A model generated the notes under the pieces. That model was given only the letters and a program-made list of their open reading frames with translations, had not been told where the DNA came from and made no database searches. The position numbers and the translations under genes are program-made. Below, in pieces: positions 30,553-41,277 of a DNA stretch of 64,000 bases. Positions within the stretch are counted from its first letter, which is position 1. Each line of letters starts with the position of its first letter. Origin of the DNA: Semisulcospira habei (Eukaryota; Mollusca; Gastropoda; Semisulcospiridae); contig BTPG01000004.1 of the NCBI GenBank assembly GCA_036245525.1, forward strand, positions 157,318,158 through 157,382,157, written 5' to 3'.

Positions 30553-31080
30553 TGTTACGTGGTAGTCGTAGTCGTATGATACAATCACACCAGACGCATT
30601 CACGTAGGGTTCTTGTAAAGAAACTTCACTCAGCTGCAACTCGTCACACGTGGCACAAGGTTGTAGACCACTCAGGAGTAACAGTTCCAACAGTACTTTA
30701 TTCTCACGATGCAATCTCAGCACAATGCGCCCACAACTGCATCCACACGCTGGTACACTGTCTCCTCCACAATTCATCAACAATTCTGATACTGCTTCTC
30801 CAATACATTGCACGCACATAATTTCCTAACACGCTGTTTTATACTGGTACAGATTTTCCAGAACAATCCAGCAAGTTACATAACTCAACCAATCAGAAAA
30901 GAAAACGTAAACCAAAACTCATTAATATTCATTAAAAAGAACACTCTAGATCTGTCTACAATCAGAAACTAACATCTAGGTGCTTGTAGCCAACAACTTT
31001 GACGTCATATTTGAGGTCACTAGAATAATCGCGCCCTTTCCCCAACCTACCGGCAAAAATCTCGGTCCGACTTCGTAACA
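30553..31080 (-). mobile_element. Solo LTR related to the Gmr1-like element
   Basis: Begins TGTTACGTGGTAGTCGTAG and ends CTTCGTAACA, the same 7-bp inverted termini (TGTTACG/CGTAACA) as the LTRs at 41278-42141 and 46885-53592. Shared interior blocks include ttcagctgcaa-like, cgtcacacgtggc and ggagtaac-gttccaaca. At 528 bp it is shorter and clearly diverged from the 864-bp LTR, so it belongs to a related subfamily. The sequence gactc precedes it and recurs 8 bp after its end, so a 5-bp target duplication is possible but not clean. Confidence 0.75.
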
Positions 31081-31440
31081 ATGTTGCGGACTCCTAGCTA
31101 CACATCAAAAATCGACAATTCTCCGTGCAAAAGAAAACGAATCCTGCTAAAAGGTCACGTGATTCTAATCTAAAATAACTCAGCTACACATCAGATCTTC
31201 AAGTTCCCATGATCAACACACTCTGATTCTCATAAAACATAATTGTTGCAAGAGACATGAAACCTCATGAGCCCCCTCAGTCGCGGGGGTTCATGACGGT
31301 TCATCTTGTCAGTCATGTGTTTTTGTGTGACTGACCTTGTCCCATTAACGTCTTTGTCCTTCACGCGAATGTAGGTCAGTGTGTCATCGCTTGAGACGCG
31401 CCATTCGTGATCACTGGCAGCTTTAGTGCGTGTGAAGAAC
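31081..31440. other. Intronic sequence with a family-G hairpin
   Basis: Contains the palindrome 31247-31303 (gcaagagacatgaaacctca ... tcatgacggttcat), a diverged family-G copy with CATGAGCCCC/GGGGGTTCATG inner arms. No exon is recognised. Confidence 0.6.
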
Positions 31441-31454
31441 AATGAACCTAACAT

Positions 31455-31578
31455 CTATCTATCTGTCTGTCTGATTGTCTGTCTGTCTGTCTGACTAATC
31501 TAAACTAATCTAATCTAATCTCTCTATCTATCAATCTATCTATCTACCTACCTACCTACCTACCTACCTACCTACCTA

Positions 31579-31613
<35 letters not shown>

Positions 31614-31674
31614 ACCTGCCTACCTACCTACCTACCTACCTACCTATCTATCTATCTATCTATCTATCTATATA

Positions 31675-31761
<87 letters not shown>
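31455..31761. repeat. Compound microsatellite (CTAT)n(CTAC)n(CTGC)n(CT)n
   Basis: Successive tetranucleotide blocks grade into a long CT tract that abuts the 5' end of the non-LTR fragment at 31762. Confidence 0.95.
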
Positions 31762-31764
<3 letters not shown>

Positions 31765-33132
31765 ATCATTCTTAAAGAAGCAAAGGTAATCCCAATCCCT
31801 AAATCAAAAGATCTTGAAGATATTAATAACTATCGTCCAATCTCCCTTCTGTCAGCGTTGTCAAAACCCCTTGAAAAGCACATTCAAAAACATCTCCTTG
31901 ATTTTCTGGAAAAAGGTAAATTACTTAATATTCACCAGTCTGGTTTTAGACCGAAACATTCTTGTCAGTCAGCACTGACACATATTGTAGACAGCTGGCT
32001 GGAATCAATCAATAAAAGCCTGATGTCAGGAGCAGTTTTCTTAGACCTTAAAAAGGCGTTTGACCTTGTGGACCATGACATTCTCCTAAATAAGCTAACA
32101 GTTTATCACTTGGACGCAACCGCTATAGCATTCTTCCGATCATACCTCGAAGACAGAAAACAAATGGTGTACGCCCATGGAAGATACTCTAAGCAAGGAA
32201 ATGTAAAATACGGCGTCCCCCAGGGATCTATTTTGGGCCCTCTTCTATTCATACTATTTATTAATGATCTACCGTTGCATATCACTAATTCTGACGTTAA
32301 TTGTAATCTATTTGCTGACGATACGCGTCTTCATGTTTCTGGCAAAAAAACGACGGACATTAGCCATAGTTTACAATGCAGTCTCAATGAGGTATCTGAC
32401 TGGTGTAGACAGAACCATATGGTTCTTCACCCAGCAAAAACAAAGAGTATCTTAATCGCCACGCGGCAAAAACATCAACGCCGACTACAGCCATTACAAT
32501 TACAATTAAACGCTGAACCTGTTGAACAAGTCACTGAGCGTAAATTCTTAGGAATACATGTTGATGATCAACTGTGCTGGGAGACCCATATAAATGCTGT
32601 TTGTAAGACCATTGCTAAAAACACTTTCTTATTGTCCCAGCTTAGACATGTAACGGATACAAATACCCGTAAATTGTTTTTTCATGCTCATATAAAGTCC
32701 CACGTTGATTATGTCTCCACAGTGTGGGACGGCTGCAGTGATGTCCACATGAAGAGATTAAACTCCATATACAAAAGAGCTGTAAAAATGATAGATAGAC
32801 GCCCCATCCCTACCACAGACAAATTTAGACATTTAAACATTCTCGGTCTGCGTCAGCAACTTACATTAAACAAATGCGTCTATATGCATAAGATACTGAA
32901 TAATATGACACCCGAGTATCTAATCACTAAATTTATATCTCACCAAGAACGTGAACGGACCTCAAGAAAGAATACCTTACCCCTACCACTGCCAAGAATT
33001 GACCTTTTTAAAACTAGTTTGTCATTCTCTGGTCCGTTTGCTTGGAATTCCATCCCTGCACATTTAAAAACTATTACCTCACCAGGAAGTTTTAAAACAA
33101 AACTTTTTGATTACCTGATGAGTCAGACTTAG
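31762..33132 (+). CDS. Non-LTR reverse transcriptase, N-terminally truncated
   Basis: An open frame of about 456 codons without a stop. It contains the reverse transcriptase landmarks in order: NNYRPISLLSALSKPLEK, SGFRPKHSCQSALTHIVD, FLDLKKAFDLVDHDILLNKL, VPQGSILGPLLFILFINDLP, the catalytic FADDT, and thumb/C-terminal sequence (KFLGIHVDDQLCWETHIN; LFFHAHIKSHVDYVSTVWDG). The endonuclease and fingers are missing. An intact frame over this length suggests fairly recent insertion. The first in-frame ATG is far inside, so this fragment has no start of its own. Confidence 0.88.
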
Positions 33133-33586
33133 TACGTTTCTCAGGTACTGTGATATTTCCTGTACCTCATGTATTTCATACAGATGGTTTTTATATGTGT
33201 GTGCGCGTGTGTGTGTGTGCTCGTGTTTGTTTGTGCGTGTGGGTGTATGTGTGAGCGGCGCGCGTGCGTGCGTGTGTGCATGTGTGTGTGATGAGTATTA
33301 TTATTTTTTCTGTATATAATGATGCTATTGGGTTTTGTATGTACATATTTTATAGTTTTCTTTCTTTTTTATCCCGTAGATAAGAATAAGAGTACTTTAT
33401 TATCTCGAAAAGAGAAATTCGCTTGTGGTACATTTATAACAAATAGTACAAACAAGACATAAAAACATTATAGCATAATTATGAACATTTTCTCCCTGTT
33501 AGCAACGGCAAGTTTGTAAAATGACGATTTGTTTTCTGTCAAAACTTTTTACTGTTGAAAAATAAAGTTTCATCATCATCATCATC

Positions 33587-33591
<5 letters not shown>
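33133..33591 (+). other. 3' UTR of the non-LTR element
   Basis: Includes a GT-rich stretch (33196-33295) and AATAAAG before the CAT tail. No further gene. Confidence 0.6.
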
Positions 33592-33662
<71 letters not shown>

Positions 33663-33745
33663 ATCCTAATCTAATTTTATCTTATCTTATCTATCTTATC
33701 TTATACCTACCTACCTACCTACCTACCTACCTACCTATCTACCTA
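33592..33745. repeat. (CT)n and (TATC/CTAC)n microsatellite
   Basis: A CT tract of about 65 bp followed by ctatcttatc and (acct)n blocks. It mirrors the microsatellite on the other side of the LINE fragment. Confidence 0.93.
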
Positions 33746-34070
33746 GCTAATCTCCGTAGTCTTACCGACCGTTGGGGCACCACTGATGACTTGGCAACCA
33801 GCTCCCTCCATTCCTCTCTGTTCTCTGCCATTATTAGCGAACCTAACAAACGATAGATTAACTTATTGTATCCCAGGACCGAAATCCCCAAATTTGGAAC
33901 TTGCCCTCTGAAGGCAGACTGTATTACAATTCACAAGAGGCAGAAAGAGCATGATAGTTCACGGGTGGTGCCAGAATAGATTGGCGCCTATGGCGCTTGA
34001 TGAATGGTCTTGCTGTGGTGTGTCGGACTTGAATGGGTTAACTTTGCAGTTTTTTTTATTTTCTCCGCAG
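33746..34070. other. Intron end with half a family-P hairpin
   Basis: 33957-34005 carries half of a family-P palindrome (ggtggtgccagaatagattg). The interval ends at the acceptor ttctccgcag of the terminal sulfotransferase exon. Confidence 0.6.
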
Positions 34071-34177
34071 GCGACATGAACGACTGGAAGAACCACTTGA
34101 CTGTGGCGGTGCGTGAGAGGTTTGATGACGTCATCAAGCAGAGAACACCGAGCTGTCTCTTCACCGCCATGTATTGA
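34071..34177 (+). CDS. Cytosolic sulfotransferase, terminal exon
   Basis: Follows a good acceptor (ttttctccgcag) in phase 1. Together with the final G of the previous exon it begins GDMNDWKNHLTVAVRERFDD and runs 35 codons to a TGA at 34175. The DWKNHLTVA segment is the conserved sulfotransferase signature near the C-terminus that contacts the PAPS cofactor and the dimer interface. In many family members it reads GDWKNHFTVAQNE. Spacing and phase make it the continuation of 29531-29687 across a 4.4-kb intron filled with repeats. The last residues (QRTPSCLFTAMY) are unremarkable. Confidence 0.85.
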
Positions 34178-34860
34178 CGTCACGTGACCCGTTCAAAGTA
34201 TCTTGACGGCATATACTGTCGATAATTTATGACGTCATTTATAGAGAAACTATCACCGACAAGTAGTGACCTCACGTGACCCATTTACGGAGCAGCATGA
34301 CGTATTATATATGCTAAGATAATTGATTACGTCGGCATAGATAGACCCTGTTATAGCACATTTGCGAACTACTATTATTAATACATTAATTAAATATTAA
34401 TAAATTGTGTTGTACCCGTCTTTTCCAAGCGTGCTTCTTTCTCCGTTGGGTACTTATTTGCTCCCTACTGATATTTTGTGACGTGTATTGGCGTAATGAC
34501 GTCATGGGCATGCAATACTGACGCTGCCTTATGAAGGCAAAAAAACAGTAAGTACATTTTTGTGAAAAGCGAAATTGTCTTTGTAATACAATGAAATCTC
34601 GCTTTTCATAGAAATGGAACGGCCCTAAACCCTGTATAATCAGGCTGTAAATGTTTCTCTGCCCACTGACGGAGCTCATCAACAGTTCCCCGGCTGCAAC
34701 AGCTCAAGGTAGTGCCTGAATTGCTAAATAAGCACTGTCTTGTGCTGTCACATCCCATTCATTCTCCGCAATTGTTTGCAGGTGAAACAGTTTCTTCGTT
34801 CGTTAGAGTCCACCATCTTGACTCATTCCGCACCGCGATACCCAACAGCAAGATATGGCT
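34178..34860. other. Sequence downstream of the sulfotransferase gene
   Basis: 3' flank containing repeated cgtcacgtgacc-like words just after the stop. I did not identify a clear AATAAA signal beside it. No other gene. Confidence 0.5.
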
Positions 34861-34950
34861 CGACCATGATAGGTCAAGAACGGTGGCGGAATAGCTTGGC
34901 GCCTATAGGCGCCAAGCTATTCTGCCACCACTCTTGAACTATCATGGTCG
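34861..34950. repeat. Palindromic hairpin repeat, family P, copy 2
   Basis: A 90-bp palindrome from CGACCATGATAGGTCAAGAA to the complement, with centre GCGCCTATAGGCGC. Only a few bases are unpaired. Confidence 0.9.
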
Positions 34951-35417
34951 ATCTGTCTCCTGAATTGTAATGCAGTCCTCAGAGGATAACTCCAAAATGT
35001 TTCGTACCTCGTGCACAAGGATTTAAAAGAGAACCCCAGAAATCCTCGCGTCCTCACCTCTCCAACACTGGTGTTTGCCGGCATTGCAACTGGTTACAGT
35101 CTGTTTTGTAAACAATTGCCCCAGTAACAACTGTGTACATAATAATAATAATAATACCTGTTATTAGATAGGCGCTTTTTCTCAATTTTGGGGAAATCGA
35201 CTCAAAGCGCCGCGCCTGAAACCCAACACACACACTCACGAAACAGACACGGATTTACGCCATTTAAGACAAACACAGTACAAGACTAACGAAGGGCCAG
35301 TCAGCTACTGAAGTTACAGAGATTTTTGATCGCTTGTATTTGAAATTTGTAAAGTGGCCTGAGACCGGTACCAAAGTGTGGGGGGTGGAAGAACCGGAGT
35401 ACCCGGAGAAAGAACCC
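34951..35417. other. Intergenic sequence
   Basis: One isolated unit of the 41-bp repeat found at 35418-35540 lies at about 35092-35135. No gene recognised. Confidence 0.5.
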
Positions 35418-35540
35418 CCTGTACAGTCTGTTGTGTAAACAATTGCCCCAGTAACAACTGTGTACAGTCTGTTGTGTAAACAATTGCCCCAGTAACAACT
35501 GTGTACAGTCTGTTGTGTAAACAATTGCCCCAGTAGCAAC
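35418..35540. repeat. 41-bp tandem repeat, three copies
   Basis: Units of acagtctgttgtgtaaacaa then ttgccccagtaacaactgtgt. A fourth copy is displaced to about 35092. Confidence 0.88.
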
Positions 35541-35544
35541 ACGT

Positions 35545-35592
35545 CTTCGAGCCTTGTTGCTGTCGGGACGTTAAGCAATGTACAATCAATCT
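35545..35592 (+). repeat. SINE-like repeat 3' end, copy 4
   Basis: The sequence ttgttgctgtcgggacgtta then agcaatgtacaatcaatc is the inverse of the core at 904-1034 and 10153-10369. Only the 3' end is present. Confidence 0.65.
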
Positions 35593-35600
35593 GATTCAAA

Positions 35601-35823
35601 ATGTCAGTTGGTTTACATGGTTGTATTGGACATGTTTGCAGCAACACCGTTTTGGTCACACCGGCTCAGGACTTTCTGCACACACCCAGCGCCGGATGGC
35701 AACAGGATGTCCAAACCCATCGGGATCTATGCTGCAGCATCTTGGCCCCCCCAGCCTCTGCCACAGAGGGTGCGTCTGGTAGGAGGGTGCATGGACGGCA
35801 GCGGAATGCTCCCAATTACAAAC
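35601..35823 (+). CDS. Possible 5' exon of the tyrosine-recombinase/SANT gene
   Basis: An open stretch reads CSNTVLVTPAQDFLHTPSAG ... GRQRNAPNYKL and ends at a good donor (aaactg|gtaagt). The next candidate acceptor on this strand is at 36502 (ctttctttctccag), which opens the frame of the recombinase-like gene in a compatible phase. The exon has no domain I recognise. The link to the downstream gene rests on phase and spacing only, and the reading frame lacks a convincing start. Confidence 0.35.
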
Positions 35824-36018
35824 TGGTAAGTAAAGTGATTCTATGATCATCTTCATTTTATTGGCTGGCGTGCGCGCGAAGCAAAAGTGAGTTTATGTTC
35901 TGGGCCACTGGTCGTCCGTCCGTCGTCCATGGTAAACTTTAACTCATTCTACCCCAACATCAAAATCCTTAAATTTTGCCCCTGTCCTCTCAAGACCGCA
36001 TTGCAGCGCAGGACACAG

Positions 36019-36112
36019 ATCGACCATGATAGTTCAAGGGTGATGCCAGAATAGCTTGGCGCCCGTAGGCGCCAAGCTATTCTGGCATCACCTTTGAACT
36101 ATCATGGTCGAT
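36019..36112. repeat. Palindromic hairpin repeat, family P, copy 3
   Basis: A 94-bp palindrome, ATCGACCATGATAGTTCAAG to its complement, with centre GCGCCCGTAGGCGC. It would lie in the intron of the recombinase-like gene if the 35601 exon is real. Confidence 0.9.
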
Positions 36113-36462
36113 CCTCATCCTGCTGTGGTGTGTCTGGGGGTAGAATGAGTAAACGGTGGCATTCTCTCGGAGACTATTCAAGCCACATTCTTCAAGCTTG
36201 GCCCAAGGATACTTTGTGGCAAGACCTTTTTAAACATGCCAATTTGAGTGACCTCTCTCAAATGTTCACGCAGGGTTGACAAATGTGTGAAAACTGCTTG
36301 CATTTTTAGAAAACGTGGATTTTGCTGCTGCAGAAGCCAGCCCTCGTCACCGAGGTCACACATATGTAAATCGGACATACACGGGATTACTCTTTTTATT
36401 CTTGTGCAAGGCCCCTTAAACCAAAATTGGGCTGTTTCTGTCCTAATGCAGCTTTGGTTTCA

Positions 36463-36498
<36 letters not shown>

Positions 36499-36502
36499 CC
36501 AG
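36113..36502. other. Probable intron ending in (CTTT)n tract
   Basis: No coding signal. A CTTT microsatellite (36466-36498) serves as polypyrimidine tract directly before the AG at 36501. Confidence 0.5.
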
Positions 36503-38922
36503 TTGGCAAATGGCGCCTGGGATGGACCCGAGACTGAGAGTAGTGCCAGCGCATCGCAATACGAGGGCAGTGACGACGAGGCGTTTGTTCCTGGCTCGAG
36601 CTCACCGGATTCAGAGGGTGTGTCGGCATCAATTGCTGGGATCTCTGACATAGACAGTATTGTATCGACTATGTTAGATTTCATCAAAGTGGCAGGTTCG
36701 GGGTGGCCAGGTGTCGGTGACACTAGTACCAGCAAGGTGCAGTGTGCGTTAGGGGGTGGCAATGAGAATGTGGATAGGCAGGAGGAACATGGATGCTGGA
36801 AAGAGTGGGGAAAGAGCACTTACAGAAGAAACAGGTGTGCACGTGTCGCAGAGATAGAAAGGAAAGTACAAATGGGACAAGAAACATGCATGCAAATTGT
36901 GCGGCAAGCTTGTCTTGAAAATGAGCACGCACGTACAAGATGTCCATGCAGATGAGGCAGACGTTGCTAAAATTTTGTCGATGAAAAAAGAGACCAAGCA
37001 GAGACATCGAGCATGGATCAGACTACAAGATGAGGGTGATTACATGCATAACGTTGCTGTTCTTGAAAACAAATCCGGATGTTTGATTCCTAAGTATTGC
37101 ACCACAACTAGTAAGGTAGACGACCTTCTCACCTGTAGCCATTGCAAAGGGCTCTATCAAAACAAGCTGATCTCTGTACACTCAAAACGTTGCTGTCAGA
37201 AGCCAGGAGGGTTTCAGATCACTCGGCGAGGGGACGCGGCGCGCCGTGGTCGCCTAATGCTTCCAATACCCTTAGACGTTGAATTTTCCTTCTATCACAA
37301 GGTCTTGGCCAGCCAGAGAGATGATGAGATAAGCCGTCTCATCAGAACTGACCCCTTGCTTCTTGAGTATGGAAAGAGATTATCTGACCGCAGGGACATT
37401 GAAGAACACACGGCTGGACAAATCAGCTCCAGGATGCGGGAGTTAGGGAGACTATTAAAGATTATCAGAGTGAGGTCAGAAATGAAAATCGCAAGTTTAA
37501 ATGCTGTGATCAATTCAGCTAGCTTTGATCATGTTGTCCTGGCTGTAAAAGAGCTAGCATATTTTGATGAGGACACACATCAGTTCAAAAAAAGGCAATC
37601 TCGCAATGCGCATAGGCCATGCTTTGAAAAAGTGTTCACAGATCAAACAGTCACAGGCATCCAAACAGCTTGGGCAGGGTTCAGACGACAGGTGGCGACA
37701 GGAGCTCTCTGAGGCGCAGCGGTTTGACTCTGTCTTCAACGGGGACTGGTATGATTGTGTGTCCGCTACAGCAGCCCAGTCGGTCGGGAAAATGACCATG
37801 AACAAACCCAAGCTGATCCCATCATGTGAAGATGTGAGGAAGGTCCAACAGCTTCTTGAGACAAGGATGGTTTCGGAAGATTATCCGACAGTGGTTAAAG
37901 CAACTCTTTGTGTCGTATCACTTTTCAACCGAAAACGAGGGGGAGAAGTTCAGAGAATGAAGGTGCCAGACTTCCAGAATGCTAAGATTGGATCGATCAC
38001 CAATCAAGATATCTTGAAAGGTCTCACAGAGGTTGAGAAGAAAATGGTGAATCATTTTCAGCGAGTGGAAATCAGAGGCAAGTTTAATAGGAGTGTTCCC
38101 GTTTTGCTGACGAAGAAGATGATGACAACTGTGGACAGAATCCTTCAAATGAGGCAATCAGTGCCAGCTCTCGATGATTCCCAGTACATCTTTGCCACAC
38201 CTTCTGGTCAGAGGCCTTACAGAGGCCATGATGTTCTGAAGGCCCATGCCCTAGAAGCAGGGGTGTCATACCCAGCCATGTTCACATTTACTCAGTTACG
38301 GAAGCAGGTTGCAACTTTGGCTCAGTCAATGGCCATCTCGGAGTTAGACCAGGATCAGCTGGCAGATTTCCTTGGCCATGATATTCGGATTCATCGCCAT
38401 ATCTACCGCCAACCTCAAGACGTCCTTCAAAAGGCAAAAGTGGCAAAGATTCTTCTGTCAGTTAACAATGGGATGACAGATTTTGAGAGTTGCATTAGAG
38501 CTGAGCTGGGCGATGATGAAGAGATTGACTTTGACAATGAAGACACATCAGAAACTGGCAGAGAGGTCTCGGGGGGAACAGCACCTGTGAATGAAGCAAG
38601 TAGCAAGTCAACAACACAGGAATCGATGAGCATGACGGAGAAAAGACGTCCAGAGCCTGATGACAATCTAGATAGTTTTGATGATGACAGTACTGCGTCA
38701 GCTCCTGTTCGAAAGAAAGCTAGATTTACAAGGAAACCATGGGGGAAAGCTGAAGAGAAAGCTGTTCAAACTCGTTTCAAGGCACACCTCGTCATGAACA
38801 AACTTCCTGGAAAGGCCGAGATACAGCACGCAATGGCAGAGGAGCCGGCACTTAGACATAGGCGCTGGACAAACATTAAGGATTACGTCCGCAACAGACT
38901 GAAAAAGTTACAAAAGAAATGA
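36503..38922 (+). pseudogene. Crypton-like tyrosine recombinase with zinc finger and SANT-like domain, broken
   Basis: Three frames form one gene. An acidic N-terminus (36503 onward: ETESSASASQYEGSDDEAF) is followed, after a frame change and a TAG near 36863, by a C2H2-type finger (HACKLCGKLVLKMSTHVQDVH). A second frame change occurs in the A7 run at about 37587. The remaining 450 codons are a catalytic-like domain followed by an acidic linker and a C-terminal Myb/SANT-like helix bundle (KPWGKAEEKAVQTRF; WTNIKDYVRNRLKKL). Recombinase landmarks: RKRGGE (Arg 125 of the last frame), LRKQVAT (245-251), LGHD (270-273) and HRHIY with a candidate nucleophile at 281. Arg, Arg, His, Tyr in this order fit a tyrosine recombinase. 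This family recurs in fish and invertebrate genomes. Three breaks argue for a pseudogene, although two could be assembly errors. Confidence 0.72.
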
Positions 38923-39380
38923 ATTGAGGTTCACCGCCACTCGCGGCATTTTCGGTTTCATACAGATGTATTACAAGAGTGTTATTATTGGGGTGGTTTC
39001 AGCAAGTATAGCCTGCTTTTTTTATCTGATGGACGCCTGGATCATTTTGTATACTGTATAACCTTTGGATTTGCAAAACGAAACAGCCGGCTGGGGACAA
39101 AAGACAATAATAAGATAAGATAAGAAGAAAACCATTGACAACATAAAGATTGATTACAAGAGTGTTATGAGGGGAGGGAGGTGGGGGGGGGGCTGGATCA
39201 TTTTGTAATATACTGCATACCATTTTTTAAACTCTGCAAATGGAAGAATGGTTGGTTGTTGGGGACGAAAGACAATAATAAAGGCTGAAGTTTCAAGTGA
39301 TTTCTTATGTTGTCAGTTAATTAATTAATGTCAGTGTTCTGTTCTGTCATTTTAACTCATTTTACCCCAAGACCTGAATC
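38923..39380. other. 3' flank of recombinase gene with a local duplication
   Basis: The sequence ggatcattttgta...tactg...gacaataataa occurs twice (about 39040-39120 and 39194-39285), so a segment of about 150 bp is duplicated. AATAAA-like sequences follow both copies. No other gene. Confidence 0.5.
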
Positions 39381-39900
39381 CCCAAATGTTGAAGTCGTCT
39401 TCAGAAGACTGCGTTGCAGTGCAGGACACAGATCCACCATGATAGTTCAAGGATGATGCCAGAATAGCTTGGCGCCCATAGGCGCCAAGCTATTCTGGCA
39501 TCACCCTTGAACTATCATGGTGGATCTTTATTTTACTGTGGTGTGTCTGGGGTAGAATAAGTTAAGCCCAAATGTTGAAGTCGTCTTCAGAAGACTGCGT
39601 TGCAGTGCAGGACACAGATCCACCATGATAGTTCAAGGGTGATGCCAGAATAGCTTGGCGCCCATAGGCGCCAAGCTATTCTGGCATCACCCTTGAACTA
39701 TCGTGGTGGATCTTTATTTTGCTGTGGTGTGTCTGGGGTAGAATAAGTTAAGCCCAAATGTTGAAGTCGTCTTCAGAAGACTGCGTTGCAGTGCAGGACA
39801 CAGATCCACCATGATAGTTCAAGGGTGATGCCAGAATAGCTTGGCGCCCATAGGAGCCAAGCTATTCTGGCATCACCCTTGAACTATCGTGGTGGATCTT
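39381..39900. repeat. 186-bp tandem array, three units each with a family-P hairpin
   Basis: Units start at 39381, 39567 and 39753 (cccaaatgttgaagtcgtct). Each contains a 96-bp palindrome (39431-39526, 39617-39712, 39803-39898) with arms GATCCACCATGATAGTTCAA and its complement and centre GCGCCCATAGGCGC. Units are almost identical. The third has a single change in the centre (ggagcc) that breaks perfect pairing. Confidence 0.93.
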
Positions 39901-40094
39901 AAATTTTGCTGGGGTAGAATAAGTTAAGTGTTAGTTTCTTCGTCTGGGTCTTTTTCTATCTTTCATATTTTTCTACACTTTTTGACCCGCATCATAGTCA
40001 TACTGAGGCTAAAAGCTTCAAATTTGTTCACTGCCATAATTCTATGCAAGCTACATTACAGTACTTACAGATGAGGACATAGACCAATGGCTTT
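39901..40094. other. Intergenic sequence
   Basis: About 40008-40095 repeats the flank seen before the first family-P hairpin (tgaggctaaaagcttcaaat occurs here and at about 2660), showing that family P travels with at least 80 bp of flank. Confidence 0.6.
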
Positions 40095-40165
40095 AGTTCA
40101 AGGGTGGTGCCACAATAGCTTGGCGCCTAGAGGCATCAAGCTATTCTGGCACTAACCCTTGGACT
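40095..40165. repeat. Palindromic hairpin repeat, family P, copy 7
   Basis: A 71-bp palindrome like that at 2741-2810, with more mismatches. It shares its left and right flanks (caatggctttagttcaaggg; gtgtattc-gaatgataaggg) with copy 1. Confidence 0.85.
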
Positions 40166-40800
40166 ATTTCAGTCACACTTGTTGCACACACTGGTGTATT
40201 CCGAATGATAAGGGTTAATATTCAAAATGCTCTGTTGCTGTTTGTCTGAAACTCCAAAGTACCCAAAACCGAAAAAAAAGTCCTTTAATTTCCAGAATAC
40301 ATTATGTTGATTCTCACATCAATGCCATGATAAACTGTTTTGCTTCAGAAGGACAAAACGCAGCAATGTTTAAAAGATTTCCTCTGTAAAAATCATAATC
40401 GAAAGGTTACGGGCCAGTGTTTATTGAATTTTGCACCATACAATGTAAAAAATGTTAAAGAACACATACACATTAAGTTGGAAAAAAAATTAATGTGAAA
40501 AAGAAGTATTCCATGAACTTGACCTTATTACAGACGCCTACTGTTGTGAAGACACCCATTTTGACTGTAATGCCAGTTTTTGTGTGTGAGAGGCACCCAC
40601 ATTATTGGTAGAAACCCATTTTTTTTCCATTTAGTGGCTCTGTTTCTAGAAAATGTCTATTTTATTTTAAGTTATAGAGCTTAGTTATAAGGTGAGTTCT
40701 AAACATTCGCATCAATTCCAGAGCCCTAGAATAAATAGAAATATGGGAACCCATTTTCACATAAAATGGTAGGTAACCCACTCTGACGCTTTTGTCTGCA
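40166..40800. other. Intergenic sequence
   Basis: AT-rich, no gene or RNA recognised. Confidence 0.5.
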
Positions 40801-40887
<87 letters not shown>

Positions 40888-40900
40888 TTGTGTGTGTGTA
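40801..40900. repeat. (GT)n microsatellite
   Basis: About 100 bp of GT dinucleotide with two TATG interruptions. Confidence 0.97.
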
Positions 40901-40992
40901 AACACGAGAATCTCGGACGTTTGGGTACGTGACGCAAAGGAAACACCACGTAGACATTAACGCAATAACCTCAGACTCAAGTAGTTACAGTA

Positions 40993-41052
40993 AGCGGCAT
41001 AGATCCTCATGAGCCCTCGCAATGGGCTCATGAGGGTCTATACCTCTTGCGG
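40993..41052. repeat. Palindromic hairpin, family G, copy 3
   Basis: Arms GCGGCATAGATCCTCATGAG and CTCATGAGGGTCTATACCTC around a short GC loop. It is followed by gttcactttttcccggcagt then gaaagggttg, a flank also seen near 12390. Confidence 0.85.
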
Positions 41053-41189
41053 TAGGGTCTTGTTCACTTTTTCCCGGCAGTGAAAGGGTTGACAGATCCA
41101 TGTGTAATGCCCGCACACGATCCATGAGTGGTAGCCACGATTCAACTGGTCATGTGAAGATTACGTTTCGCAGATTCGCTTGAGGAGCT

Positions 41190-41277
41190 TGGTCTTCGCT
41201 TGCTGTGGACCGTGACACTTGGCGCTCCACCATTTACAAGGCAGCTGTCTCCTTTTGAGGACTCTCGCAGAGCTAGC
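41190..41277 (+). mobile_element. LINE-A fragment, left part
   Basis: This is the plus-strand copy of the C-terminal coding region of the LINE family found at 47061-51105 and 51791-53577 (gtggaccgtgacacttggcg then ctccaccatttacaagg). It is 5'-truncated at about 41190 and interrupted at 41277 by the Gmr1-like element. It resumes at 53593. Confidence 0.85.

Larger units (their letters stand above)
31762..33591 (+). mobile_element. 5'-truncated non-LTR retrotransposon (CR1/L2/Jockey-like) with CAT tail
   Basis: A 1.8-kb fragment carrying the reverse transcriptase and C-terminal region plus 3' UTR. It starts abruptly after a CT microsatellite and ends in (CAT)n followed again by a CT microsatellite, so it probably inserted into a CT tract. 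A short simple-repeat tail in place of poly-A is usual in L2/CR1-like and Nimb-like LINEs. It lies inside the sulfotransferase intron on the same strand. Confidence 0.85.
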
